A DNA stretch of 64,000 nt from Thermococcus sp. MV5. GTDB taxonomy: Archaea > Methanobacteriota_B > Thermococci > Thermococcales > Thermococcaceae. The translations under genes were made by a program, and so were the position numbers. The DNA lies in assembly GCF_012027425.1 (NCBI RefSeq), contig NZ_SNUE01000002.1:1-64000 (forward strand). The letters are read 5' to 3'. Shown piece by piece: positions 8,263-15,782 of the stretch. The notes beneath the pieces were generated by a model. The model was given only the letters and a program-made list of their open reading frames with translations. It had not been told where the DNA came from and did not search any database. Each line of letters starts with the position of its first letter. The stretch's first letter is position 1.

Positions 8263-10014
8263 ATGGAAGAAATGTCTGAGGTAGTACCAAGCGAAGAAAA
8301 AGAATTTGAAGAATCAAACAAGCACCCCCAAGACATTATTGAATATCCTGAAATCAGTGATGAAGAGTTTTACAAACTTCTTAGCAAAGCCAGTAAGCAC
8401 TATGGTGGACCTCTGCCCCATAAAACATGGTCTCTTTGTCCAGAAACACGTGACATTGTCCCTGCTGTTGTCTGGGAAAAAGATGGAAAAATTTGGATAA
8501 CAAAGAAATGTTCTGAGGGTATGATTACTGATGTTTATTATGAAGATGCTGAGATGTACAAACGCTTTGAAGAGTGGAAATTTGACTTTAAAATAAAGAC
8601 GTATAATGTTGAGAACACAGGCGTGAATTGTCCCTTTGATTGTGGTTTATGTCCAAGACATTACTCTCATACAAACCTTCTTAACATTGTTTTGACCAAT
8701 CGGTGTAATTTATCCTGTTGGTATTGCTTTTTCTACGCCAAGGAAGGCCAACCAATTTACGAGCCTACTTTGGAGCAGATTAGAATAATGCTCCGTAATG
8801 CAAAGAAAGAAGAGCCTATTGGGGCAAACGCAGTTCAATTTACCGGTGGAGAACCTACTTTAAGAGAGGATATCATAGAGATCATCAAAATAGCAAAAGA
8901 AGAAGGGTATGACCACATTCAATTGAACACGGATGGAATAAAACTTGCCTTTGACCCTGGACTTGTGAAAAATCTCCGAGAGGCAGGTGTAAATACCTTC
9001 TATCTAAGCTATGATGGGATGGGCCCTCAAACCAATTGGAAGAACCACTGGGAAATTCCACTGATTTTCGAGAATGTAAGAAAAGCTAAAGGGCCTGGAA
9101 TAGTTCTAGTACCCACCACTATAAGGAACGTAAATGACCACGAGCTTGGAGCTATTATAAACTTTGGTCTTAACCATCTTGACATAGTCAGGGGTGTAAA
9201 CTTCCAACCAATTTCCCTTGTTGGAAGAGTCCCAAAACATGAGAGACAGCGCTTTAGAATCACAATTCCTGGGGCAATACAAAAGATAGAAGAACAAACA
9301 AATGGAGCCATAGCAAAAGAGGATTGGTATCCGATTCCTATAGCTGGCCACATTGCAAGATTCTTTGAGGCTTTTGCAGGTAGAAAATACTACATGACCT
9401 CTCACTTTGGATGTGGGGCTGCTACTTACATTTTCCTTGATGAGAACAGGGTAATTCCCATCTCTAGGTTCCTTGATGTTGAGGGATTCGTAGAATTCTT
9501 AGAAGAGAGAGTAGAAGAAATCAAAGAATGGAACTCACTAGGAAGACTCCAAAAGCTAAAACTTGGAGCGGAAATCTTTCTAAAGTTTAAGAGCTTCTGC
9601 GATGAAGACTATGCTCCAAAAAGCTTTGATGTGCTTAAAATTATGAGACATGCCTTCACCCATGGAACTTACGAAGCCCTAGGAGAATTCCACAACAGAA
9701 CTTTATTCCTTGGCATGATGCACTTCATGGATGAGTACAATTATGATATTGAAAGAGTGGAAAGATGCGTGATCCATTATGCATTACCAGATGGAAGAAT
9801 AGTACCATTCTGTACCTTTAATGTGATTCCCGAACTGTATAGGGACAAAATCCAAACCCAATTCAGCTATACATGGGAAGAATGGAAGGCTCTACATCCG
9901 GGATGGGAGTATAAAAAAGATAAATACATAAGAACCAAGGAGTTTATAGAACAAATGAAAAGAAGCGAACTATACAAAAAGACTTACATAGACATAAAGA
10001 ATTATTTTGGGTGA
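8263..10014 (+). CDS. tes: Tetraether synthase (radical SAM, Tes type)
   Basis: A 583-residue radical SAM protein of the MJ0619/Tes group, which joins two archaeol lipids tail to tail into GDGT tetraethers in the membrane. The radical SAM cysteines are C148, C152 and C155 in NRCNLSCWYC, followed by FTGGEPTLRED. Additional cysteines that could bind auxiliary clusters are at C59, C83 and in NCPFDCGLC (123-130). The N-terminal LCPETRDIVPA/KKCSEGM part is typical of this group. The start at ATG 8263 follows AGAGGTGA; a GTG at 8254 is less likely. The downstream small gene touches its stop codon. Confidence 0.85.
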   Translation: MEEMSEVVPSEEKEFEESNKHPQDIIEYPEISDEEFYKLLSKASKHYGGPLPHKTWSLCPETRDIVPAVVWEKDGKIWITKKCSEGMITDVYYEDAEMYKRFEEWKFDFKIKTYNVENTGVNCPFDCGLCPRHYSHTNLLNIVLTNRCNLSCWYCFFYAKEGQPIYEPTLEQIRIMLRNAKKEEPIGANAVQFTGGEPTLREDIIEIIKIAKEEGYDHIQLNTDGIKLAFDPGLVKNLREAGVNTFYLSYDGMGPQTNWKNHWEIPLIFENVRKAKGPGIVLVPTTIRNVNDHELGAIINFGLNHLDIVRGVNFQPISLVGRVPKHERQRFRITIPGAIQKIEEQTNGAIAKEDWYPIPIAGHIARFFEAFAGRKYYMTSHFGCGAATYIFLDENRVIPISRFLDVEGFVEFLEERVEEIKEWNSLGRLQKLKLGAEIFLKFKSFCDEDYAPKSFDVLKIMRHAFTHGTYEALGEFHNRTLFLGMMHFMDEYNYDIERVERCVIHYALPDGRIVPFCTFNVIPELYRDKIQTQFSYTWEEWKALHPGWEYKKDKYIRTKEFIEQMKRSELYKKTYIDIKNYFG

Positions 10015-10019
10015 TAGGA

Positions 10020-10301
10020 ATGAAGAGGATAGATCTTAAACTCAATAACATCACGCCCACCGAGGCTAGAAAAACCCAATACCAACTCCTGCTAAACCCA
10101 GCAGTATATAGGGTATTTCTAAATGGGTATACAAAAAAGGGTTATATAATATTCGAAGAAAACAAACTTCCTCAAGAAAAACTTCTAGAAATGCTCAGAA
10201 TCTTTGAACCAATAATCATCAGTGAGAGGAAAACTACTCAAGAAGAGCTGATTGAGAGCAGTTTAAGCTGGAAGAACACAATAGGAACCAAATCCATTTA
10301 A
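10020..10301 (+). CDS. Small conserved protein downstream of tes
   Basis: A 93-residue soluble basic protein of unknown function. Its ATG at 10020 lies six bases after the tes stop with GGTGATAGG in front; a GTG at 10011 that overlaps the tes stop is an alternative. Predicted alternating strands and helices, no recognised motif. The tight spacing suggests translation from the same transcript as the lipid enzyme, but any link to lipid synthesis is inference. Confidence 0.7.
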   Translation: MKRIDLKLNNITPTEARKTQYQLLLNPAVYRVFLNGYTKKGYIIFEENKLPQEKLLEMLRIFEPIIISERKTTQEELIESSLSWKNTIGTKSI

Positions 10302-10314
10302 AAATTTAAATGAA

Positions 10315-11796
10315 TCAAAGAAGTTCTATTTTTATTTTTCCTGCAAAGTCTGGTTTTTTGAGTTTAAATGAAACAATGCCACTAAAAGCAGATAGATCAA
10401 TGATGTTCCTCCCTTCCTCAATACCAATGACTTCCTCATAGGCCCTTCCCACTGGAAGGGAAAGATCATACTCATATACTGTCAATCTGTTGTCTTTACT
10501 TGCATTTATTATCATCCTCGGATTTTTATATCCATCAAGGGGTATTCCTCCAAATGCACTTGCTCCAAAAAGTTGCTCTGCTTTTGCAAGAGAGGCCATT
10601 TCAATGGAAATACTTAATGCTGGGGGAGCACTCTGTATTATTGTTTCGTCTAGAATCACAATATCTTTGTTTCCGGTATCAAATGGAGTAGCCTCTAATG
10701 CACCAGTATTTGGAGTCGTATTTGTCCCAAGTAATATCTTTCCAAAGGCCTTTTCAATGCTTGTTATTCTTGCTCCAAAGGTCCCAACGATTTTGACCAT
10801 TGGTGGGGTTATATAGAGGAGTAGAGAGGGAGCATTTATACTATTGGTGAACTCTGCCATAATTTTTCCTTCTTCATTCATAGGTCTATACACCGCATCA
10901 TGATGTGCATTATAGGCTACTAGAATGCCTCCGCCTATTGTTAGTGCATTTGTTCTCATAGGGGCGTAGAAATTTGGAAAATCAAAGAGTCTCACAAAAA
11001 CCATCTCTTCTTCATTAACTGGATTTCCAACGAACATTCCTCCTCTAACAAAGGCAAATACTCTGTTATATGCACTCTCCATATCCCCAAGATTAGGCCG
11101 TACAAATGAGTTTCCATCAACTGAGGTTTGACCTACTGGGAACCGCTCCCACTTTCTTGTAATAAGGTCAAAGACATGAACCTCCTTCATGCCCCAATTG
11201 AAATTTTTGCCTACTCCAAAGAAGACAGTATCATGAACAAGCGCTCCCTTGAGACTTGGGTTTTCATTCAAAAGTTCCATTTCTCCGCTTTTCCTATCGA
11301 GTTCATATATGCCGAGATTTGCATGGCCATCTTCTCTTGCTATGAGGAGTTTATCTTCATACGGATCGTAAATTATGTCACTCACCTCTCCAGCCCAGTC
11401 AGTATTATGGTGAATTGACTCCTTCCACAGGAGCCTTATTTCATCATTTTCAGTATCATACTCATGAACATGAGAGTACTTGTTTACAAAACTTATAGTG
11501 GACTTCTCATTTTTCCCTTCATAGATTGCTGGAGCATGAACCCAACCTCCAAAATAAATAAATTCATCCACTGTCTCAACTGCATTGTACGTATCTCCAC
11601 CAGATGTCGGTTTTTCTCCAACAAGTTCGAACTCGTAAATTCTTTTTGAGTCTTCCCTTATGAAGTGGGCCTGGGCCTCAAATGCCACTGTAAAATAGAG
11701 AACATCATTGTAATATCTCAGCCCAAATATCCCTCCACTTCCCCATTCTGGACCATATCTTTGAGGAAACCTATTAATATGTTCCAGTATTTTCAT
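10315..11796 (-). CDS. DUF2139 family protein
   Basis: A 493-residue soluble protein matching the archaeal DUF2139 family, with repeated short strand-rich segments that suggest a beta-propeller. There is no signal peptide or membrane segment. Function unknown. The start at ATG 11796 is chosen for GGTGGTGATT just upstream. It converges with the small gene downstream of tes, leaving 13 bp between stops, and is divergent from PEP carboxylase. Confidence 0.75.
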   Translation of the reverse strand: MKILEHINRFPQRYGPEWGSGGIFGLRYYNDVLYFTVAFEAQAHFIREDSKRIYEFELVGEKPTSGGDTYNAVETVDEFIYFGGWVHAPAIYEGKNEKSTISFVNKYSHVHEYDTENDEIRLLWKESIHHNTDWAGEVSDIIYDPYEDKLLIAREDGHANLGIYELDRKSGEMELLNENPSLKGALVHDTVFFGVGKNFNWGMKEVHVFDLITRKWERFPVGQTSVDGNSFVRPNLGDMESAYNRVFAFVRGGMFVGNPVNEEEMVFVRLFDFPNFYAPMRTNALTIGGGILVAYNAHHDAVYRPMNEEGKIMAEFTNSINAPSLLLYITPPMVKIVGTFGARITSIEKAFGKILLGTNTTPNTGALEATPFDTGNKDIVILDETIIQSAPPALSISIEMASLAKAEQLFGASAFGGIPLDGYKNPRMIINASKDNRLTVYEYDLSLPVGRAYEEVIGIEEGRNIIDLSAFSGIVSFKLKKPDFAGKIKIELL

Positions 11797-11940
11797 AATC
11801 ACCACCAGCAAAAATTGTTTTTAAAGAATTAAAATGTTATGCAAAGTGAACAAGAATATTTTGAGATTTTCTGTCATATATACAATAAATTAATCAAAAG
11901 CCTTAAAATTTTTACATTCTCTCTCGATTTGGTGGGCAAA

Positions 11941-13371
11941 ATGATACCAAGGACAATGAGTACCCAACATCCTGACAACGTATTCATACCATTTTTTGCA
12001 CATGAAAGCTCTCTGGGAGGAGAGGACGAAGTCTTGGAAGCGTTCTACGCTTTTAGTGTGCTTGGTGTACAAGAACAGATGTGGGACTTCGAAGGAAAAG
12101 AGGTAGACGAATTTGTGGTGAAGAAACTTCTGGAAAAATACGGAGGATTCTTTAAAAAGAAGAAACTAGGCAAAGATTTTAGAATAACTCCCCGTGTTCC
12201 AAACCCCAGCGTAGAAAAGGCCGAAGCTAAACTTTTACTTGAAACTCTCGAAAGTATACCTCGCTCTGCAGACTATGCCAAGATCTTCTATAATGAGGAG
12301 GTTGCTCCAATATTCGAAGTTATCCTCCCAATGACAACTTCATCAGAGGAAATAGAAAGAGTTTATGAGCTCTACAAAAAATACATAATAGGGAAACAGT
12401 ACAAAAGAGTCTATGATGTAAAAATCTATGAATGGATTGGAAAATTCTACCCGGAAGAAATAAGTGTTATACCTCTTTTTGAGACAAAAGAAGCCATATT
12501 AAATGCACATGAGATCTTAGAAGAATATCTAACAGGAAAGCAATTTGAATATCAGCGAGTTTTTCTTGCAAGAAGCGACCCAGCAATGAACTATGGTCTG
12601 ATAAGTGCCGTTATTTATGATAAGTATGCATTGTTTAAACTTCAAGAACTTGAGGAGGAGATTGGTATCACCATATATCCCATAATAGGCGTAGGCGGAG
12701 TACCATTTAGGGGCCATTTTACCCCCAATAATGCTAAAGAAGTCCTGGAAGAATATCCAAGTGTTCAAACTTTTACCATTCAGAGCTCGTTTAAGTACGA
12801 TCACCAGCCAAAAGAAGTTATTAAAGCCATCGAACGTGTTAATGAGTCTAAGCGAAAACCTGCAAAACCAATAGATGAGGAAATCTTTGCGATTTTAGAG
12901 AAGTACGAGGAAAAATACTCCAAAGAACTCAAAGCTTTAGCCCCAGTTATAAGAGAAGTAGCAAAATATGTACCCTCAAGGAGAAGAAGGAAACTCCACA
13001 TAGGCCTCTTCGGATACTCAAGGGAAATTAACGGCATGGCTCTACCGAGAGCCATAAAATTCACCGCATCCCTTTATTCCCTTGGTGTTCCACCAGAGCT
13101 CTTAGGTCTGAGTGCTTTAAGTGAAAGTGAGTTAGACAAAATCAGCGAACATTATAAAGGTCTTTACAGAGATCTTAACTTTGCCATGATGTTTTTTAAC
13201 CCGAGAGCAGCCGAGAAGTTCAAGTTCCTAAAGCATATTGCCGACTTCCAAAAAGAGTTCGGAGTCGAGCCTGTTGAAGAGCATGAGGCAATAACCAGTA
13301 GAATACTAAGTGGGGAGTTCGATGAAGGCTTAATCGTCGAAGCTGCGGGTTTAAGGGGCTTTTTAGGTTGA
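11941..13371 (+). CDS. ppcA: Phosphoenolpyruvate carboxylase, archaeal type
   Basis: A 476-residue archaeal-type PEP carboxylase, about half the length of bacterial PEPC, forming oxaloacetate from PEP and bicarbonate. The N-terminus MIPRTMSTQHPDN is the family signature. Other conserved parts are VFLARSDPAMNYG, GVGGVPFRGHF, TIQSSFKYD and LFGYSREING. The start at 11941 follows TGGTGGGCAAA. An in-frame upstream extension of 34 codons lacks homology and a ribosome site. Confidence 0.95.
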   Translation: MIPRTMSTQHPDNVFIPFFAHESSLGGEDEVLEAFYAFSVLGVQEQMWDFEGKEVDEFVVKKLLEKYGGFFKKKKLGKDFRITPRVPNPSVEKAEAKLLLETLESIPRSADYAKIFYNEEVAPIFEVILPMTTSSEEIERVYELYKKYIIGKQYKRVYDVKIYEWIGKFYPEEISVIPLFETKEAILNAHEILEEYLTGKQFEYQRVFLARSDPAMNYGLISAVIYDKYALFKLQELEEEIGITIYPIIGVGGVPFRGHFTPNNAKEVLEEYPSVQTFTIQSSFKYDHQPKEVIKAIERVNESKRKPAKPIDEEIFAILEKYEEKYSKELKALAPVIREVAKYVPSRRRRKLHIGLFGYSREINGMALPRAIKFTASLYSLGVPPELLGLSALSESELDKISEHYKGLYRDLNFAMMFFNPRAAEKFKFLKHIADFQKEFGVEPVEEHEAITSRILSGEFDEGLIVEAAGLRGFLG

Positions 13372-13417
13372 GTTAGATTTTAATACCTTCACGCCAAAAA
13401 GCATACGGTGCGCTGCC

Positions 13418-13765
13418 ATGCTCATGGAGTTCACATTGGGCTTTTTATTTATCTTCGCGTGGGCTGGATTTTTCATTTTGATTGGACGACAAAAAAGTGT
13501 AGTAAAGGCATCGTTGGGCGTTTTCCTCCTGTTCACTGCAATGGGCGTGATGAACTACCTCAAGTGGCACCTTGGTGAGCCTCTCGGCTGGCTCCTTGGA
13601 TTCATCACAGGCTTTCCACTTGGTTTATGGGTCGTTCGAAGAATCGGCCCAGAAAAACCCAGCGAGGAAAGTGCTATCGCGTTTTTCCTTTTCAGTCCGC
13701 TGATCTTCGCGGTTATCTTTATAATTATTCTATATTATTTGAGGGTTAAAAATTGTCTTGCATAA
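13418..13765 (+). CDS. Hypothetical membrane protein
   Basis: A 115-residue hydrophobic protein with about four membrane segments (around 4-20, 30-46, 56-76 and 88-106) and a short cytoplasmic loop with RRIGPEKP. No family recognised. It precedes the AAA ATPase gene by 39 bp, but that gene seems to have its own promoter in the gap. It is the first gene of an accessory stretch between PEP carboxylase and the acylaminoacyl peptidase. Confidence 0.6.
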   Translation: MLMEFTLGFLFIFAWAGFFILIGRQKSVVKASLGVFLLFTAMGVMNYLKWHLGEPLGWLLGFITGFPLGLWVVRRIGPEKPSEESAIAFFLFSPLIFAVIFIIILYYLRVKNCLA

Positions 13766-13796
13766 AAGGAAAGATTTATATAACATTTCCTTTTAT
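13762..13796 (+). promoter_or_regulatory. TATA box inside an 11-bp perfect inverted repeat
   Basis: ATAAAAGGAAA (13762-13772) is repeated as its exact reverse complement TTTCCTTTTAT (13786-13796). The 13-bp spacer holds TTTATATAA (13775-13783). The ATG of the ATPase gene is about 26 bp from the TATA centre, so the mRNA would be leaderless, and the gene lacks a ribosome binding site. The palindrome could be an operator. It might instead be a terminator of the upstream gene, since it ends in a T-rich arm. Confidence 0.55.
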
Positions 13797-13804
13797 ATAA
13801 GACC

Positions 13805-15058
13805 ATGTTAGACAAGGATAGTACACTCCAGCATATTCTTGACTTTCAGGAAAAAAACCTACCTGAGTTAATTAACCGTGAGCTTACAATACCCATGAAA
13901 AGGGAGTATGTAATCTCGATAATCGGACCACGCAGAGCAGGAAAGACATTTTATTTTTATCAGCTAATTAAAAGTCTTCCAAGGGAGAACGTAGTATATA
14001 TCGACTTCGAACATCCAGTTTTTGATGGATTCAAGGCGGAGGATATTGGAGATGTCTTAAAACTGCACAGGGAAGCTGTTGGAGAGCCCATATATATATT
14101 TCTCGATGAAGTCCAAAATGTCCCGAAATGGGAAAAAGCTGTGAGATACCTCCACGACGAGGGCTATCATGTTCTCATAACTGGCTCATCCTCAAAACTC
14201 CTCTCAAAGGAAATAGCAACAGCTCTAAGGGGGAGAGCCTTGAAATACACACTCTTGCCTTTCAGCTTTCGTGAGTTTCTAATGGCGAAGGGTTTCGTCT
14301 ATAGGAAATACTTGAGCTCAAAGAAGGAAGCAGAAGTGAAAGCCTTATTGCGAGAGTACTTAACATGGGGAGGTTTTCCAAGGGTCGTGCTTGAGAATGA
14401 AGAAAGAATCAAAGAAAAAATCCTCATGGAGTACCTCGATATGATAGTTTACAAGGATATTATTGAGAGACACAACATCAGGAACCTGCATGTCGTTAAA
14501 CTTTTAATCCGATCCCTTATGCGCTCATTCTCAAAAGAGTTCAGCGTTCACAGTTTCTATAACTCCCTGAAATCCCAAGGAATTAAAGTCAGCAAAGGAA
14601 TCCTATATGAATACTTGAGCTACATGGAAGACGCTATGACCATTTTTCTCCTTAAAAAGTTTAGCTACTCAATAAAGACATCAGAACTATCAATCCCTAA
14701 GATTTATCCTGTTGATACTGGTCTGGCCAAAGTCTTTTCTTTCACCTCAGACATTGGCAGGCTAATGGAACTGGTGGTTTTTCTTGAGCTGAAGAGGAGG
14801 GAGAAAGGAGTTTACTACTACAAAGGCCAGAAAGAAGTTGATTTTATTGTAACGGAGAGAGAAAAACCTGTCGAACTGGTTCAAGTTACCTATGCAATGG
14901 ACTCGAACGATGTAAAGCCAAGAGAGATAGATGCTATTGAAACGGCTGGAGAAAAAATCAATGTAGATCAGAAAACTGTGATTACATGGGACTATGAAGA
15001 TGAAAGAAGTGGGATAAGGTTTATACCCTTATGGAAATGGTTGATTGAGGCCGATTAG
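13805..15058 (+). CDS. AAA_14/DUF4143 family ATPase
   Basis: A 417-residue P-loop ATPase of the archaeal/bacterial AAA_14 plus DUF4143 type. Walker A is GPRRAGKT near residue 40, Walker B is YIFLDEVQ near 97, and a sensor-like ITGSSS follows. The C-terminal DUF4143 part contains KGQKEVDFIV, which resembles a PD-(D/E)XK core (E, then D, with later E-LVQV). Such ATPases are common in variable regions of archaeal genomes; their role is not established. The transcript is probably leaderless from the TATA at 13775. Confidence 0.85.
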   Translation: MLDKDSTLQHILDFQEKNLPELINRELTIPMKREYVISIIGPRRAGKTFYFYQLIKSLPRENVVYIDFEHPVFDGFKAEDIGDVLKLHREAVGEPIYIFLDEVQNVPKWEKAVRYLHDEGYHVLITGSSSKLLSKEIATALRGRALKYTLLPFSFREFLMAKGFVYRKYLSSKKEAEVKALLREYLTWGGFPRVVLENEERIKEKILMEYLDMIVYKDIIERHNIRNLHVVKLLIRSLMRSFSKEFSVHSFYNSLKSQGIKVSKGILYEYLSYMEDAMTIFLLKKFSYSIKTSELSIPKIYPVDTGLAKVFSFTSDIGRLMELVVFLELKRREKGVYYYKGQKEVDFIVTEREKPVELVQVTYAMDSNDVKPREIDAIETAGEKINVDQKTVITWDYEDERSGIRFIPLWKWLIEAD

Positions 15059-15086
15059 GTTTTACATATAAAGGGCACATTAGCGT

Positions 15087-15414
15087 CTAGGATTTTTGAA
15101 GCTTCAGCTCTCTGAACCTCTCTTTTATCCATTCGAAATGTTTATCCTTTGTTACAAGCGTTAATTCTCTGTTACTCGTCACAGTCGCTATTGTGGCATT
15201 CCACTGCAGGCACAGGTTTTTCCTGCTTCACCATCTCCTAAGAAATCCTCACCGCGAGCAGATAATCCTTTAGAGATGGTGTTATTACCTTAAGGTCAAA
15301 CTCAAGCCCCCGTGGAAACTCAACAATGTTTAGAATTGTTATGTAAACATTGAGCTTTTTTCTGGTTTTCAACACTTCAATCATTACATTCGTGTCGTAG
15401 AGAGCATTTCCCAT
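15087..15414 (-). pseudogene. vapC: Broken VapC-type PIN toxin gene
   Basis: The minus strand from ATG 15414 encodes a PIN-domain start, with DTNVMIEVLK carrying the first catalytic aspartate and then ILNIVEFPRGLEF. The frame hits a TAG after codon 58. The reading then continues as EMVKQEKPVPAVE and shifts frame; WNATIATVTSNRELTLVTKD, KHFEWIKERF and LKLQKS close the gene at 15087. One nonsense codon plus one frameshift therefore inactivate it. The start overlaps the vapB end, the normal VapBC arrangement. Confidence 0.75.
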
Positions 15415-15653
15415 TCCGCATACCTCGTTTTCTTGAACGCATTCTCATATTCTTCAACGGGAGTGTTCTCAAGCTCTCTCTTGAATTCTTTGCCCAGAAG
15501 CTCAAGCAATTCCTTGCTCTTAAGCTCTTTGGCCTCGATTCTGGCTAGATATCCTATTATTGCTCTCCTCGCGACTTCGCTCCACTTTATCTCAGGGTGT
15601 TTTTTCATGCGCGTGTAAAGGTGCGGCGGAATTGAGAAGATTATGTTGGGCAT
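15384..15653 (-). CDS. vapB: VapB-type antitoxin
   Basis: An 89-residue protein with an N-terminal ribbon-helix-helix-like segment (MPNIIFSIPPHLYTRMKK, then KWSEVARRAIIGYLAR) and a charged C-terminal arm that would wrap the toxin. The start at ATG 15653 follows GGTGAGACC; the 21-codon upstream extension is unlikely. It overlaps the broken vapC by 31 bp. With its toxin disabled it is an orphan, and it may still repress its own promoter or cross-neutralise a related toxin elsewhere. Confidence 0.75.
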   Translation of the reverse strand: MPNIIFSIPPHLYTRMKKHPEIKWSEVARRAIIGYLARIEAKELKSKELLELLGKEFKRELENTPVEEYENAFKKTRYAEWEMLSTTRM

Positions 15654-15782
15654 GGTCTCACCGCACAGAATTATGTGAGTGTACGTATTTAGGTGTTTAA
15701 GAATAAGCGAGGTCATTATAGAGTTTAATAGGTAAAATTTGTGAGTAGACTATTAAAGTTCTGCGCTTAACCCAAAACATAC

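Noticed and set aside
11839..11940. Upstream extension of PEP carboxylase by 34 codons
   Set aside because: The family begins at MIPRTMSTQHPDN, and a good ribosome site lies before that ATG.
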